Translations under genes and position numbers: made by a program
From: Eutreptiella sp. 'Long Island Sound 2002'
Taxonomy: Eukaryota > Euglenozoa > Euglenophyceae > Eutreptiales > Eutreptiaceae
Direction: 5' to 3'
Assembly: GCA_964036045.1 (NCBI GenBank)
Contig: CAXIWF010000012.1
Span: forward strand, 225,990-289,989
DNA: 64,000 nucleotides
Notes under the pieces: model-generated
Databases searched by the model: none
What the model was told of the DNA's origin: nothing
Seen by the model: the letters and a program-made list of their open reading frames with translations, nothing else
Shown: one piece after another, positions 37,960 to 51,500 of the stretch
Layout of the letters: the number at the start of each line of letters is the position of its first letter
How positions within the stretch are numbered: the first letter of the stretch is position 1

Positions 37960-39745
37960 AAAATTCTCGGAAATTCTCGGAAAATTCTCAGAAAATTCTC
38001 GGAAAATTCTCGGAAAAATCTCGGAACATTCTCGGAAAATTTTCGGAAAAATCTCGGAAAATTCTCGGAAAATTCTCGGAAAATTCTCGGAAAATTCTCG
38101 GAAAATTCTGGAAAATTCTCGGAAAATTCTCGGAAAATTCTCGGAAAATTTTCGGAAAATTCTCGGAAAATTCTCGGAAAATTCTCGGAAAATTCTCGGA
38201 AAATTCTCGGAAAATTCTCGGAAAATTCTCGGAAAATTCTCGGAAAATTCTCGGAAAATTCTCGGAAAATTCTCGGAAAATTCTCGGAAAATTTTCGGGA
38301 AATTCTCGGAAAATTCTCGGAAAATTCTCGGAAAATTCTCGGAAAATTCTCGGAAAATTCTCAGAAAATTCTCGGAAAATTTTCGGAAAATTCTCGGAAA
38401 ATTCTCGGAAAATATCGGAAAATTGTCGGAAAATTCTCGGAAAACTGACGGAAAATTCTCGGAAAATTCTCAGAAAATTCTCGGAAAATTCTCGGAAAAT
38501 TCTCAGAAAATTCTCGGATAATTCTCGGAAAATTCTCGGAAAATTCTCGGAAAATTTTCAGGAAATTCTCGGAAGATTCTCGGAAAATTCTCGGAAAATT
38601 CTCGGAAAATTCTCTGAAAATTCTCAGAAAATTCTCGGAAAATTCTCGGAAAATTCCCGGAAAATTCTCGAAAAATTCTCGGAAAATTCTCGGAAAATTC
38701 TCGGAAAATTCTCAGAAAATTCTCAGAAAATTCTCGGAAAATTGACGGAAAATTCTCGGAAAATTCTCGGAAAATTCTCGGAAAATTCTCGGAAAATTCT
38801 CGGAAAATTCTCGGAAAATTCTCGGAAAGTTCTCGGAAAATTCTCGGAAAATTCTCGGAAATTCTCGGAAAATTCTCAGAAAATTCTCGGAAAATTCTCG
38901 GAAAATTCTCGGAACATTCTCGGAAAATTTTCGGAAAATTCTCGGAAAATTCTCGGAAAATTCTCGGAAAATTCTCGGAAAATTCTCGGAAAATTCTGGG
39001 AAAATTCTCGGAAAATTCTCGGAAAATTCTCGGAAAATTTTCGGAAAATTCTCGGAAAATTCTCGGAAAATTCTCGGAAAATTCTCGGAAAATTCTCGGA
39101 AAATTCTCGGAAAATTCTCGGAAAATTCTCGGAAAATTCTCGGAAAATTCTCGGAAAATTCTCGGAAAATTCTCGGAAAATTTTCGGGAAATTCTCGGAA
39201 AATTCTCGGAAAATTCTCGGAAAATTCTCGGAAAATTCTCGGAAAATTCTCAGAAAATTCTCGGAAAATTCTCGGAAAATTCTCGGAAAATTCTCGGAAA
39301 ATTCTCGGAAAATTTTCGGAAAATTCTCGGAAAATTCTCGGAAAACTGACGGAAAATTCTCGGAAAATTCTCAGAAAATTCTCGGAAAATTCTCGGAAAA
39401 TTCTCAGAAAATTCTCGGATAATTCTCGGAAAATTCTCGGAAAATTCTCGGAAAATTTTCAGGAAATTCTCGGAAGATTCTCGGAAAATTCTCGGAAAAT
39501 TCTCGGAAAATTCTCTGAAAATTCTCAGAAAATTCTCGGAAAATTCTCGGAAAATTCCCGGAAAATTCTCGGAAAATTCTCGGAAAATTCTCGGAAAATT
39601 CTCGGAAAATTCTCAGAAAATTCTCAGAAAATTCTCGGAAAATTGACGGAAAATTCTCGGAAAATTCTCGGAAAATTCTCGGAAAATTCTCGGAAAATTC
39701 TCGGAAAATTCTCGGAAAATTCTCGGAAAGTTCTCGGAAAATTGT
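37960..39745 (+). repeat. About 0.89-0.90-kb tandem duplication
   Basis: The 10-bp GGAAATTCTC unit near 37,971 and 38,860, AACATTC near 38,029 and 38,914, the TTTTCGGGAAATTC signature near 38,293 and 39,182, TTGAC at 38,742 and 39,643, and AAAGTTC at 38,829 and 39,730 show a period of 885-901 bp. The period drifts because the first copy contains several 10-bp units (38,110 and near 38,411). The same arrangement occurs in the right copy of the large duplication (47.5-49.3 kb), so this duplication predates the 9.5-kb-offset event. Confidence 0.82.
38101..38118 (+). promoter_or_regulatory. Exact four-box heat-shock-element-like site
   Basis: A 10-bp monomer (GGAAAATTCT, missing its last C) brings two GAAnnTTC dyads into register. 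GAA is at 38,101-38,103, TTC at 38,106-38,108, GAA at 38,111-38,113 and TTC at 38,116-38,118, each separated by two bases. This is the textbook contiguous HSE arrangement. Function in a satellite is untested. Confidence 0.3.
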
Positions 39746-42700
39746 CGGAAAATTCTCGGAAAATTCTCGGAAAATTCTCGGAAAATTCTCGGAAAATTCT
39801 CGGAAAGTTCTCGGAAAATTCTCGGAAAATTCTCGGAAAATTCTCGGAAAATTCTCGGAAAATTCTCGGAAAATTCTCGGAAAATTCTCAGAAAATTCTC
39901 GGAAAATTCTCGGAAAATTCTCGGAAAATTCTCGGAAAATTCTCGGAAAATTCTCGGAAAATTCTCGGAAAATTCTCGGAAAATTCCCGGAAAATTCTCG
40001 GAAAATTCTCGGAAAATTTTCGGAAAATTTTCGGAAAATTCTTCGAAAATTGACGGAAAATTCTCGGAAAATTCTCAGAAAATTCTCGGAAAATTCTCGG
40101 AAAATTCTCGGAAAATTCTCGGAAAATTCTCGGAAAATTCTCGGAAAATTCTCGGAAATTCTCGGAAAATTCTCAGAAAATTCTCGGAAAATTCTCGGAA
40201 AATTCTCGGAACATTCTCGGAAAATTTTCGGAAAATTCTCGGAAAATTCTCGGAAAATTCTCGGAAAATTCTCGGAAAATTCTCGGAAAATTCTGGGAAA
40301 ATTCTCGGAAAATTCTCGGAAAATTCTCGGAAAATTCTCGGAAAAATCTCGGAAAATTCTCGGAAAATTCTCGGAAAATTTTCGGAAAATTCTCGGAAAA
40401 TTCTCGGAAAATTCTCGGAAAATTCTCGGAAAATTCTCGCAAAATTCTCGGAAAATTCTCGGAAAATTCTCGGAAAATTCCCGGAAAATTCTCGGAAAAT
40501 TCTCGGAAAATTCTCGGAAAATTCTCGGAAAATTCTCGGAAAATTTTCGGGAAATTCTCGGAAAATTCTCGGAAAATTCTCGGAAAATTCTTGGAAAATT
40601 CTCGGAAAATTCTCAGAAAATTCTCGGAAAATTCTCGGAAAATTCTCGGAAAATTCTCGGAAAATTCTCGGAAAATTTTCGGAAAATTCTCGGAAAATTC
40701 TCGGAAAACTGACGGAAAATTCTCGGAAAATTCTCAGAAAATTCTCGGAAAATTCTCGGAAAATTCTCAGAAAATTCTCGGATAATTCTCGGAAATTTCT
40801 CGGAAAATTCTCGGAAAATTTTCGGGAAATTCTCGGAAAATTCTCGGAAAATTCTCGGAAAATTCTCGGAAAATTCTCGGAAAATTCTCAGAAAATTCTC
40901 GGAAAATTCTCGGAAAATTCCCGGAAAATTCTCGGAAAATTCTCGGAAAATTCTCGGAAAATTCTCGGAAAATTCTCAGAAAATTCTCAGAAAATTCTCG
41001 GAAAATTGACGGAAAATTCTCGGAAAATTCTCGGAAAATTCTCGGAAAATTCTCGGAAAATTCTCGGAAAATTCTCGGAAAATTCTCGGAAAGTTCTCGG
41101 AAAATTCTCGGAAAATTCTCGGAAAATTCTCGGAAAATTCTCGGAAAATTCTCGGAAAATTCTCGGAAAATTCTCGGAAATATCTCAGAAAATTCTCGGA
41201 AAATTCTCGGAAAATTCTCGGAAAATTCTCGGAAAATTCTCGGAAAATTCTCGGAAAATTCTCGGAAAATTCCCGGAAAATTCTCGGAAAATTCTCGGAA
41301 AATTTTCGGAAAATTCTCGGAAAATTCTTCGAAAATTGACGGAAAATTCTCGGAAAATTCTCAGAAAATTCTCGGAAAATTCTCGGAAAATTCTCGGAAA
41401 ATTCTCGGAAAATTTTCGGAAAATTCTCGGAAAATTCTCAGAAAATTCTCGGAAAATTCTCGGAAAATTCTCGGAAAATTCTCGGAAAATTCTCGGAAAA
41501 TTCTCGGAAAATTCTCGGAAATTCTCGGATAATTCTCGGAAAATTCTCGGAAAATTCTCGGAAAATTCTCGGAAAATTCTCGGAAAATTGTCGGAAAATT
41601 CTCGGAAAATTCTCGGAAAATTCTCGGAAAATTCTCGGAAAATTCTCGCAAAGTTCTCGGAAAATTCTCGGAAAATTCTCGGAAAATTCTCGGAAAATTC
41701 TCGGAAAATTCTCGGAAAATTCTCGGAAAATTCTCGGAAAATTCTCGGAAAATTCTCGGAAAATTCTCAGAAAATTCTAAGAAAATTCTCGGAAAATTGA
41801 CGGAAAATTGACGGAAAATTCTCGGAAAATTCTCGGAAAATTCTCGGAAAATTCTCGGAAAATTCTCGGAAAATTCTCGGAAAGTTCTCGGAAAATTCTC
41901 GGAAAATTCTCCGAAAATTCTCGGAAAATTCTCGGAAAATTCTCGGAAAATTGTCGGAAAATTCTCGGAAAATTCTTGGAAAATTCTCAGAAAATTCTCG
42001 GAAAATTCTCGGAAAATTCTCGGAAAATTCTCGGAAAATTCTCGGAAAATTCTCGGAAAATTCTCGGAAAATTCTCGGAAAATTCCCGGAAAATTCTCGG
42101 AAAATTCTCGGAAAATTCTCGGAAAATTCTCGGAAAATTCTCGGAAAATTCTCGGAAAATTCTCGGAAAATTCTCCCAAAGTTCTCGGAAAATTCTCGGA
42201 AAATTCTCGGAAAATTCTCGGAAAATTCTCGGAAAATTCTCGGAAAATTCTCGGAAAATTCTCGGAAAATTCTCGGAAAATTCTCGGAAAATTCTCAGAA
42301 AATTCTCGGAAAATTCTCGGAAAATTCTCGGAAAATTCTCGGAAAATTCTCGGAAAGTTCTCGGAAAATTCTCGGAAAATTCTCGGAAAATTCTCGGAAA
42401 ATTCTCGGAAAATTCTCGGAAAATTCTCGGAAAATTCTCGGAAAATTCTTGGAAAATTCTCAGAAAATTCTCGGAAAATTCTCGGAAAATTCTCGGAAAA
42501 TTCTCAGAAAATTCTCGGAAAATTCTCGGAAAGTTCTCGGAAAATTGACGGAAAATTCTCGGAAAATTCTCGGAAATTCTCGGAAAATTCTCGGAAAATT
42601 CTCAGAAAATTCTCAGAAAATTCTCGGAAAATTCTCGGAAAATTCTCGGAAAATTCTCGGAAAATTGACGGAAAATTCTCGGAAAATTCTCGGAAAATTC

Positions 42701-44079
42701 TCGGAAAATTCTCGGAAAATTCTCGGAAAATTCTCAGAAAATTCTCGGAAAATTCTCGGAAAATTCTCGGAAAATTCTCGGAAAATTCTCGGAAAATTCT
42801 CGGAAAGTTCTCGGAAAATTCTCGGAAAATTCTCGGAAAATTCTCGGAAAATTCTCGGAAAATTCTCGGAAAATTCTCGGAAAATTCTCGGAAAATTCTT
42901 GGAAAATTCTCAGAAAATTCTCGGAAAATTCTCGGAAAATTCTCGGAAAATTCTCAGAAAATTCTCGGAAAATTCTCGGAAAGTTCTCGGAAAATTGACG
43001 GAAAATTCTCGGAAAATTCTCGGAAATTCTCGGAAAATTCTCGGAAAATTCTCAGAAAATTCTCAGAAAATTCTCGGAAAATTCTCGGAAAATTCTCGGA
43101 AAATTCTCGGAAAATTGACGGAAAATTCTCGGAAAATTCTCGGAAAATTCTCGGAAAATTCGCGGAAAATTCTCGGAAAATTCTCGGAAAATTCTCGGAA
43201 AATTCTCGGAAAATTGACGGAAAATTCTCGGAAAATTCTCGGAAAATTCTCGGAAAATTCTCGGAAAATTCTCCGAAAATTCTCGGAAAATTGACGGAAA
43301 ATTCTCGGAAAATACTCGAAAAATTCTCCGAAAATTCTCGGAAAATTCTCGGAAAATTCTCGGAAAATTCTCGGAAAATTCTCGGAAAATTCTTGGAAAA
43401 TTCTCGGAAAATTCTCGGAAAATTGACGGAAAACTCTCGGAAAATTGTCGGAAAATTCTCGGAAAATTCTCGGAAAATTCTCGGAAAATTCTCGGAAAAT
43501 TGACGGAAAATTCTCTGAAAATTCTCGGAAAATTCTCGGAAAATTCTCGGAAAATTCTCGGAAAATTCCCGGAAAATTCTCGGAAAATTCTCGGAAAATT
43601 CTCGGAAAATTCTCGGAAAATTCTCGGAAAATTCTCGGAAAATTCTCGGAAAATCCTCAGAAAATTCTCAGAAAATTCTCGGAAAATTCTCGGAAAATTC
43701 TCGGAAAATTCTCGGAAAATTGACGGAAAATTCTCGGAAAATTCTCGGAAAATTCTCAGAAAATTCTCGGAAAATTCTCGGAAAATTCTCGGAAAATTCT
43801 CGGAAAATTTTCGGAAAATTCTCGGAAAATTCTCGGAAAATTGACGGAAAATTCTCGGAAAATTCTGAGAAAATTCTCGGAAAATTCTCGGAAAATTCTC
43901 GGAAAATTCTCGGAAAATTTTCGGAAAATTCTCGGAAAATTCTCAGAAAATTCTCGGAAAATTCTCAGAAAATTCTCGGAAAATTCTCGGAAAATTCTCG
44001 GAAAATTCTCGGAAAATTCTCGGAAAATTCTCAGAAAATTCTCGGAAATTCTCGGATAATTCTCGGAAAATTCTCAGAA

Positions 44080-45500
44080 AATTCTCGGAAAATTCTCGGA
44101 AAATTCTCGGAAAATTCTCGGAAAATTCTCGGAAAATTCTCGGAAAATTCTCGGAAAATTCTCGGAAAATTCTCGGAAAATTCTCGGAAAATTCTCGGAA
44201 AATTCTCGGAAAATTCTCGGAAAATTCTCGGAAAATTCTCGGAAAATTCTCGGAAAATTCTCGGAAAATTCTCGGAAAATTCTCGGAAAATTCTCGGAAA
44301 ATTCTCGGAAAATTCTCGGAAAATTCTCGGAAAATTCTCGGAAAATTCTCGGAAAATTCGCGGAAAATTCTCGGAAAATTCTCGGAAAATTCTCGGAAAA
44401 TTCTCGGAAAATTGACGGAAAATTCTCGGAAAATTCTCGGAAAATTCTCGGAAAATTCTCGGAAAATTCTCGGAAAATTCTCGGAAAATTCTCGGAAAAT
44501 TCTCGGAAAATTCTCGGAAAATTCTCGGAAAATTCTCGGAAAATTCTCGGAAAATTCTCGGAAAATTCTCGGAAAATTCTCGGAAAATTCTCGGAAAATT
44601 CTCGGAAAATTCTCGGAAAATTCTCGGAAAATTCTCGGAAAATTCTCGGAAAATTCTCGGAAAATTCTCGGAAAATTCTCGGAAAATTCTCGGAAAATTC
44701 TCGGAAAATTCTCGGAAAATTCTCGGAAAATTCTCGGAAAATTCTCGGAAAATTCTCGGAAAATTCTCGGAAAATTCTCAGAAAATTCTCGGAAAATTCT
44801 CGGAAAATTCTCGGAAAATTCTCGGAAAATTCTCGGAAAATTCTCGGAAAATTCTCGGAAAATTCTCGGAAAATTCTCGGAAAATTCTCGGAAAATTCTC
44901 GGAAAATTCTCGGAAAATTCTCGGAAAATTCTCGGAAAATTCTCGGAAAATTCTCGGAAAATTCTCGAAAAACTCTCGGAAAATTCTCGGAAAATTCTCG
45001 GAAAATTCTCGGAAAATTCTCGGAAAATTCTCGGAAAATTCTCGGAAAATTCTCGGAAAATTCTCGGAAAATTCTCGGAAAATTCTCGGAAAATTGACGG
45101 AAAATTCTCGGAAAATTCTCGAAAAATTCTCGGAAAATTCTCGGAAAATTCTCGGAAAATTCTCGGAAAATTCTCGGAAAATTCTCGGAAAATTCTCGGA
45201 AAATTCTCGGAAAATTCTCGGAAAATTCTCGGAAAATTCTCGGAAAATTCTCGGAAAATTCTCGGAAAATTCTCGGAAAATTCTCGGAAAATTCTCGGAA
45301 AATTCTCGGAAAATTCTCGGAAAATTCTCGGAAAATTCTCGGAAAATTCTCGGAAAATTCTCGGAAAATTCTCGGAAAATTCTCGGAAAATTCTCGGAAA
45401 ATTCTCGGAAAATTCTCGGAAAATTCTCGGAAAATTCTCGGAAAATTCTCGGAAAATTCTCGGAAAATTCTCGGAAAATTCTCGGAAAATTCTCGGAAAA
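44080..45500 (+). repeat. Hyper-homogeneous stretch of pure consensus monomers
   Basis: Only about eight variant monomers are visible in 1.4 kb. Uninterrupted consensus runs span about 44,080-44,357, 44,416-44,777 and 45,128-45,500, each 25-34 monomers. Elsewhere pure runs are usually 5-15 monomers. The few variants are TTCGCGG near 44,360, TTGAC at 44,413 and 45,095, CTCAG near 44,779, an orphan GAAAAACTC near 44,967 and a CGAAAAATTC unit at 45,121. The purity suggests very recent amplification of one monomer type, or loss of variants during assembly. Confidence 0.75.
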
Positions 45501-48500
45501 TTGACGAAAAACTCTCGGAAAATTCTCGGAAAATTCTCGGAAAATTCTCGGAAAATTCTCGGAAAATTCTCGGAAAATTCTCGGAAAATTCTCGGAAAAT
45601 TCTCGGAAAATTCTCGGAAAATTCTCGGAAAATTCTCGGAAAATTCTCGGAAAATTCTCGGAAAATTCTCGGAAAATTCTCGGAAAATTCTCGGAAAATT
45701 CCCGGAAAATTCTCGGAAAATTCTCGGAAATTCTCGGAAAATTCTCAGAAAATTCTCGGAAAATTCTCGGAAAATTCTCGGAACATTCTCGGAAAATTTT
45801 CGGAAAATTCTCGGAAAATTCTCGGAAAATTCTCGGAAAATTCTCGGAAAATTCTCGGAAAATTCTGGGAAAATTCTCGGAAAATTCTCGGAAAATTCTC
45901 GGAAAATTTTCGGAAAATTCTCGGAAAATTCTCGGAAAATTCTCGGAAAATTCTCGGAAAATTCTCGGAAAATTCTCGGAAAATTCTCGGAAAATTCTCG
46001 GAAAATTCTCGGAAAATTCTCGGAAAATTCTCGGAAAATTCTCGGAAAATTTTCGGGAAATTCTCGGAAAATTCTCGGAAAATTCTCGGAAAATTCTCGG
46101 AAAATTCTCGGAAAATTCTCAGAAAATTCTCGGAAAATTCTCGGAAAATTCTCGGAAAATTCTCGGAAAATTCTCGGAAAATTTTCGGAAAATTCTCGGA
46201 AAATTCTCGGAAAACTGACGGAAAATTCTCGGAAAATTCTCAGAAAATTCTCGGAAAATTCTCGGAAAATTCTCGGAAAATTCTCGGAAAATTCTCGGAA
46301 AATTCTCGGAAAATTCTCGGAAAATTCCCGGAAAATTCTCGGAAAATTCTCGGAAAATTTTCGGAAAATTCTCGGAAAATTCTTCAAAAATTGACGGAAA
46401 ATTCTCGGAAAATTCTCAGAAAATTCTCGGAAAATTCTCGGAAAATTCTCGGAAAATTCTCGGAAAATTCTCGGAAAATTCTCGGAAAATTCTCGGAAAT
46501 TCTCGGAAAATTCTCAGAAAATTCTCGGAAAATTCTCGGAAAATTCTCGGAACATTCTCGGAAAATTTTCGGAAAATTCTCGGAAAATTCTCGGAAAATT
46601 CTCGGAAAATTCTCGGAAAATTCTCGGAAAATTCTGGGAAAATTCTCGGAAAATTCTCGGAAAATTCTCGGAAAATACTCGGAAAAATCTCGGAAAATTT
46701 TCGGAAAATTCTCGGAAAATTCTCGGAAAATTCTCGGAAAATTCTCGGAAAATTGACGAAAAACTCTCGGAAAATTCTCGGAAAATTCTCGGAAAATTCT
46801 CGGAAAATTCTCGGAAAATTCTCGGAAAATTCTCGGAAAATTCTCGGAAAATTCTCGGAAAATTCTCGGAAAATTCTCGGAAAATTCTCGGAAAATTGAC
46901 GGAAAATTCTCGGAAAATTCTCGAAAAATTCTCGGAAAATTCTCGGAAAATTCTCGGAAAATTCTCGGAAAATTCTCGGAAAATTCTCGGAAATTTCTCG
47001 GAAAATTCTCGGAAAATTCTCGGAAAATTGACGGAAAATTCTCGGAAAATTCTCGGAAAATTCTCGGAAAATTCTCGGAAAATTCTCGGAAAATTCTCGG
47101 AAAATTCTCGGAAAATTCTCGGAAAATTCTCGGAAAATTCTCGGAAAATTCTCGGAAAATTCTCGGAAAATTCTCGGAAAATTCTCGGAAAATTCCCGGA
47201 AAATTCTCGGAAAATTCTCGGAAAATTCTCGGAAAATTCTCGGAAAATTCTCGGAAAATTCTCGGAAAATTCTCGGAAAATTCTCGGAAAATTCTCGGAA
47301 AATTCTCGGAAAATTCTCGGAAAATTGACGAAAAACTCTCGGAAAATTCTCGGAAAATTCTCGGAAAATTCTCGGAAAAATCTCGGAAAATTCTCGGAAA
47401 ATTCTCGGAAAATTCTCGGAAAATTCTCGGAAAATTCTCGGAAAATTCTCGGAAAATTCTCGGAAAATTCTCGGAAAATTCCCGGAAAATTCTCGGAAAA
47501 TTCTCGGAAAATTCTCGGAAAATTCCCGGAAAATTCTCGGAAAATTCTCGGAAATTCTCGGAAAATTCTCAGAAAATTCTCGGAAAATTCTCGGAAAAAT
47601 CTCGGAACATTCTCGGAAAATTTTCGGAAAAATCTCGGAAAATTCTCGGAAAATTCTCGGAAAATTCTCGGAAAATTCTCGGAAAATTCTGGAAAATTCT
47701 CGGAAAATTCTCGGAAAATTCTCGGAAAATTTTCGGAAAATTCTCGGAAAATTCTCGGAAAATTCTCGGAAAATTCTCGGAAAATTCTCGGAAAATTCTC
47801 GGAAAATTCTCGGAAAATTCTCGGAAAATTCTCGGAAAATTCTCGGAAAATTCTCGGAAAATTCTCGGAAAATTTTCGGGAAATTCTCGGAAAATTCTCG
47901 GAAAATTCTCGGAAAATTCTCGGAAAATTCTCGGAAAATTCTCAGAAAATTCTCGGAAAATTCTCGGAAAATTCTCGGAAAATTCTCGGAAAATTTTCGG
48001 AAAATTCTCGGAAAATTCTCGGAAAACTGACGGAAAATTCTCGGAAAATTCTCAGAAAATTCTCGGAAAATTCTCGGAAAATTCTCAGAAAATTCTCGGA
48101 TAATTCTCGGAAAATTCTCGGAAAATTCTCGGAAAATTTTCAGGAAATTCTCGGAAGATTCTCGGAAAATTCTCGGAAAATTCTCGGAAAATTCTCTGAA
48201 AATTCTCAGAAAATTCTCGGAAAATTCTCGGAAAATTCCCGGAAAATTCTCGAAAAATTCTCGGAAAATTCTCGGAAAATTCTCGGAAAATTCTCAGAAA
48301 ATTCTCAGAAAATTCTCGGAAAATTGACGGAAAATTCTCGGAAAATTCTCGGAAAATTCTCGGAAAATTCTCGGAAAATTCTCGGAAAATTCTCGGAAAG
48401 TTCTCGGAAAATTCTCGGAAAATTCTCGGAAATTCTCGGAAAATTCTCAGAAAATTCTCGGAAAATTCTCGGAAAATTCTCGGAACATTCTCGGAAAATT

Positions 48501-51500
48501 TTCGGAAAATTCTCGGAAAATTCTCGGAAAATTCTCGGAAAATTCTCGGAAAATTCTCGGAAAATTCTGGGAAAATTCTCGGAAAATTCTCGGAAAATTC
48601 TCGGAAAATTTTCGGAAAATTCTCGGAAAATTCTCGGAAAATTCTCGGAAAATTCTCGGAAAATTCTCGGAAAATTCTCGGAAAATTCTCGGAAAATTCT
48701 CGGAAAATTCTCGGAAAATTCTCGGAAAATTCTCGGAAAATTCTCGGAAAATTTTCGGGAAATTCTCGGAAAATTCTCGGAAAATTCTCGGAAAATTCTC
48801 GGAAAATTCTCGGAAAATTCTCAGAAAATTCTCGGAAAATTCTCGGAAAATTCTCGGAAAATTCTCGGAAAATTCTCGGAAAATTTTCGGAAAATTCTCG
48901 GAAAATTCTCGGAAAACTGACGGAAAATTCTCGGAAAATTCTCAGAAAATTCTCGGAAAATTCTCGGAAAATTCTCAGAAAATTCTCGGATAATTCTCGG
49001 AAAATTTTCAGGAAATTCTCGGAAAATTCTCGGAAAATTCTCGGAAAATTTTCAGGAAATTCTCGGAAGATTCTCGGAAAATTCTCGGAAAATTCTCGGA
49101 AAATTCTCTGAAAATTCTCAGAAAATTCTCGGAAAATTCTCGGAAAATTCCCGGAAAATTCTCGGAAAATTCTCGGAAAATTCTCGGAAAATTCTCGGAA
49201 AATTCTCAGAAAATTCTCAGAAAATTCTCGGAAAATTGACGGAAAATTCTCGGAAAATTCTCGGAAAATTCTCGGAAAATTCTCGGAAAATTCTCGGAAA
49301 ATTCTCGGAAAATTCTCGGAAAGTTCTCGGAAAATTCTCGGAAAATTCTCGGAAAATTCTCGGAAAATTCTCGGAAAATTCTCGGAAAATTCTCAGGAAA
49401 ATTCTCAGAAAATTCTCGGAAAATTCTCGGAAAATTCTCGGAAAATTCTCGGAAAATTCTCGGAAAATTCTCGGAAAATTCTCAGAAAATTCTCGGAAAA
49501 TTGACGGAAAATTCCCGGAAAATTCTCGGAAAATTCTCGGAAAATTTTCGGAAAATTCTCGGAAAATTCTTCGAAAATTGACGGAAAATTCTCGGAAAAT
49601 TCTCAGAAAATTCTCGGAAAATTCTCGGAAAATTCTCGGAAAATTCTCGGAAAATTCTCGGAAAATTCTCGGAAAGTTCTCGGAAATTCTCGGAAAATTC
49701 TCAGAAAATTCTCGGAAAATTCTCGGAAAATTCTCGGAACATTCTCGGAAAATTTTCGGAAAATTCTCGGAAAATTCTCGGAAAATTCTCGGAAAATTCT
49801 CGGAAAATTCTCGGAAAATTCTGGGAAAATTCTCGGAAAATTCTCGGAAAATTCTCGCAAAATTCTCGGAAAATTCTCGGAAAATTCTCGGAAAATTCCC
49901 GGAAAATTCTCGGAAAATTCTCGGAAAATTCTCGGAAAATTCTCGGAAAATTCTCGGAAAATTTTCGGGAAATTCTCGGAAAATTCTCGGAAAATTCTCG
50001 GAAAATTCTTGGAAAATTCTCGGAAAATTCTCAGAAAATTCTCGGAAAATTCTCGGAAAATTCTCGGAAAATTCTCGGAAAATTCTCGGAAAATTTTCGG
50101 AAAATTCTCGGAAAATTCTCGGAAAACTGACGGAAAATTCTCGGAAAAATTCTCAGAAAATTCTCGGAAAATTCTCGGAAAATTCTCAGAAAATTCTCGG
50201 ATAATTCTCGGAAATTTCTCGGAAAATTCTCGGAAAATTTTCGGGAAATTCTCGGAAAATTCTCGGAAAATTCTCGGAAAATTCTCGGAAAATTCTCGGA
50301 AAATTCTCAGAAAATTCTCGGAAAATTCTCGGAAAATTCCCGGAAAATTCTCGGAAAATTCTCGGAAAATTCTCGGAAAATTCTCGGAAAATTCTCAGAA
50401 AATTCTCAGAAAATTCTCGGAAAATTGACGGAAAATTCTCGGAAAATTCTCGGAAAATTCTCGGAAAATTCTCGGAAAATTCTCGGAAAATTCTCGGAAA
50501 ATTCTCGGAAAGTTCTCGGAAAATTCTCGGAAAATTCTCGGAAAATTCTCGGAAAATTCTCGGAAAATTCTCGGAAAATTCTCGGAAAATTCTCGGAAAT
50601 ATCTCAGAAAATTCTCGGAAAATTCTCGGAAAATTCTCGGAAAATTCTCGGAAAATTCTCGGAAAATTCTCGGAAAATTCCCGGAAAATTCTCGGAAAAT
50701 TCTCGGAAAATTTTCGGAAAATTCTCGGAAAATTCTTCGAAAATTGACGGAAAATTCTCGGAAAATTCTCAGAAAATTCTCGGAAAATTCTCGGAAAATT
50801 CTCGGAAAATTCTCGGAAAATTTTCGGAAAATTCTCGGAAAATTCTCAGAAAATTCTCGGAAAATTCTCGGAAAATTCTCGGAAAATTCTCGGAAAATTC
50901 TCGGAAAATTCTCGGAAAATTCTCGGAAATTCTCGGATAATTCTCGGAAAATTCTCGGAAAATTCTCGGAAAATTCTCGGAAAATTCTCGGAAAATTGTC
51001 GGAAAATTCTCGGAAAATTCTCGGAAAATTCTCGGAAAATTCTCGGAAAATTCTCGGAAAATTCTCGCAAAGTTCTCGGAAAATTCTCGGAAAATTCTCG
51101 GAAAATTCTCGGAAAATTCTCGGAAAATTCTCGGAAAATTCTCGGAAAATTCTCGGAAAATTCTCGGAAAATTCTCGGAAAATTCTCAGAAAATTCTAAG
51201 AAAATTCTCGGAAAATTGACGGAAAATTGACGGAAAATTCTCGGAAAATTCTCGGAAAATTCTCGGAAAATTCTCGGAAAATTCTCGGAAAGTTCTCGGA
51301 AAATTCTCGGAAAATTCTCCGAAAATTCTCGGAAAATTCTCGGAAAATTCTCGGAAAATTGTCGGAAAATTCTCGGAAAATTCTTGGAAAATTCTCAGAA
51401 AATTCTCGGAAAATTCTCGGAAAATTCTCGGAAAATTCTCGGAAAATTCTCGGAAAATTCTCGGAAAATTCTCGGAAAATTCTCGGAAAATTCCCGGAAA

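Larger units (their letters stand above)
35800..43500 (+). repeat. Large segmental duplication, left copy (about 7.7 kb)
   Basis: Matches about 45,370-52,370. Offsets are 9,570 at 35,933, 9,581 at 36,801 and 38,110, 9,582 at 38,742, 9,593 at 39,643, 9,419 between 41,006 and about 42,650, and 8,870 at 43,445-43,500. The fall from 9,419 to 8,870 means the left copy carries about 550 bp more near 42.6-43.1 kb, where a TTCTTGG-to-TTGAC block is tandemly repeated. The block holds AACATTC, CTGGG, AACTGAC, TTTTCAGG and GATAATTC units in a constant order. Confidence 0.85.

Noticed and set aside
43943-46387. Minus-strand open frame of about 814 codons
   Set aside because: Same effect on the reverse strand (period ENFPRIFREFS). 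Minus-strand stops come mainly from CTCAG units and are rare here only because the block is unusually pure.
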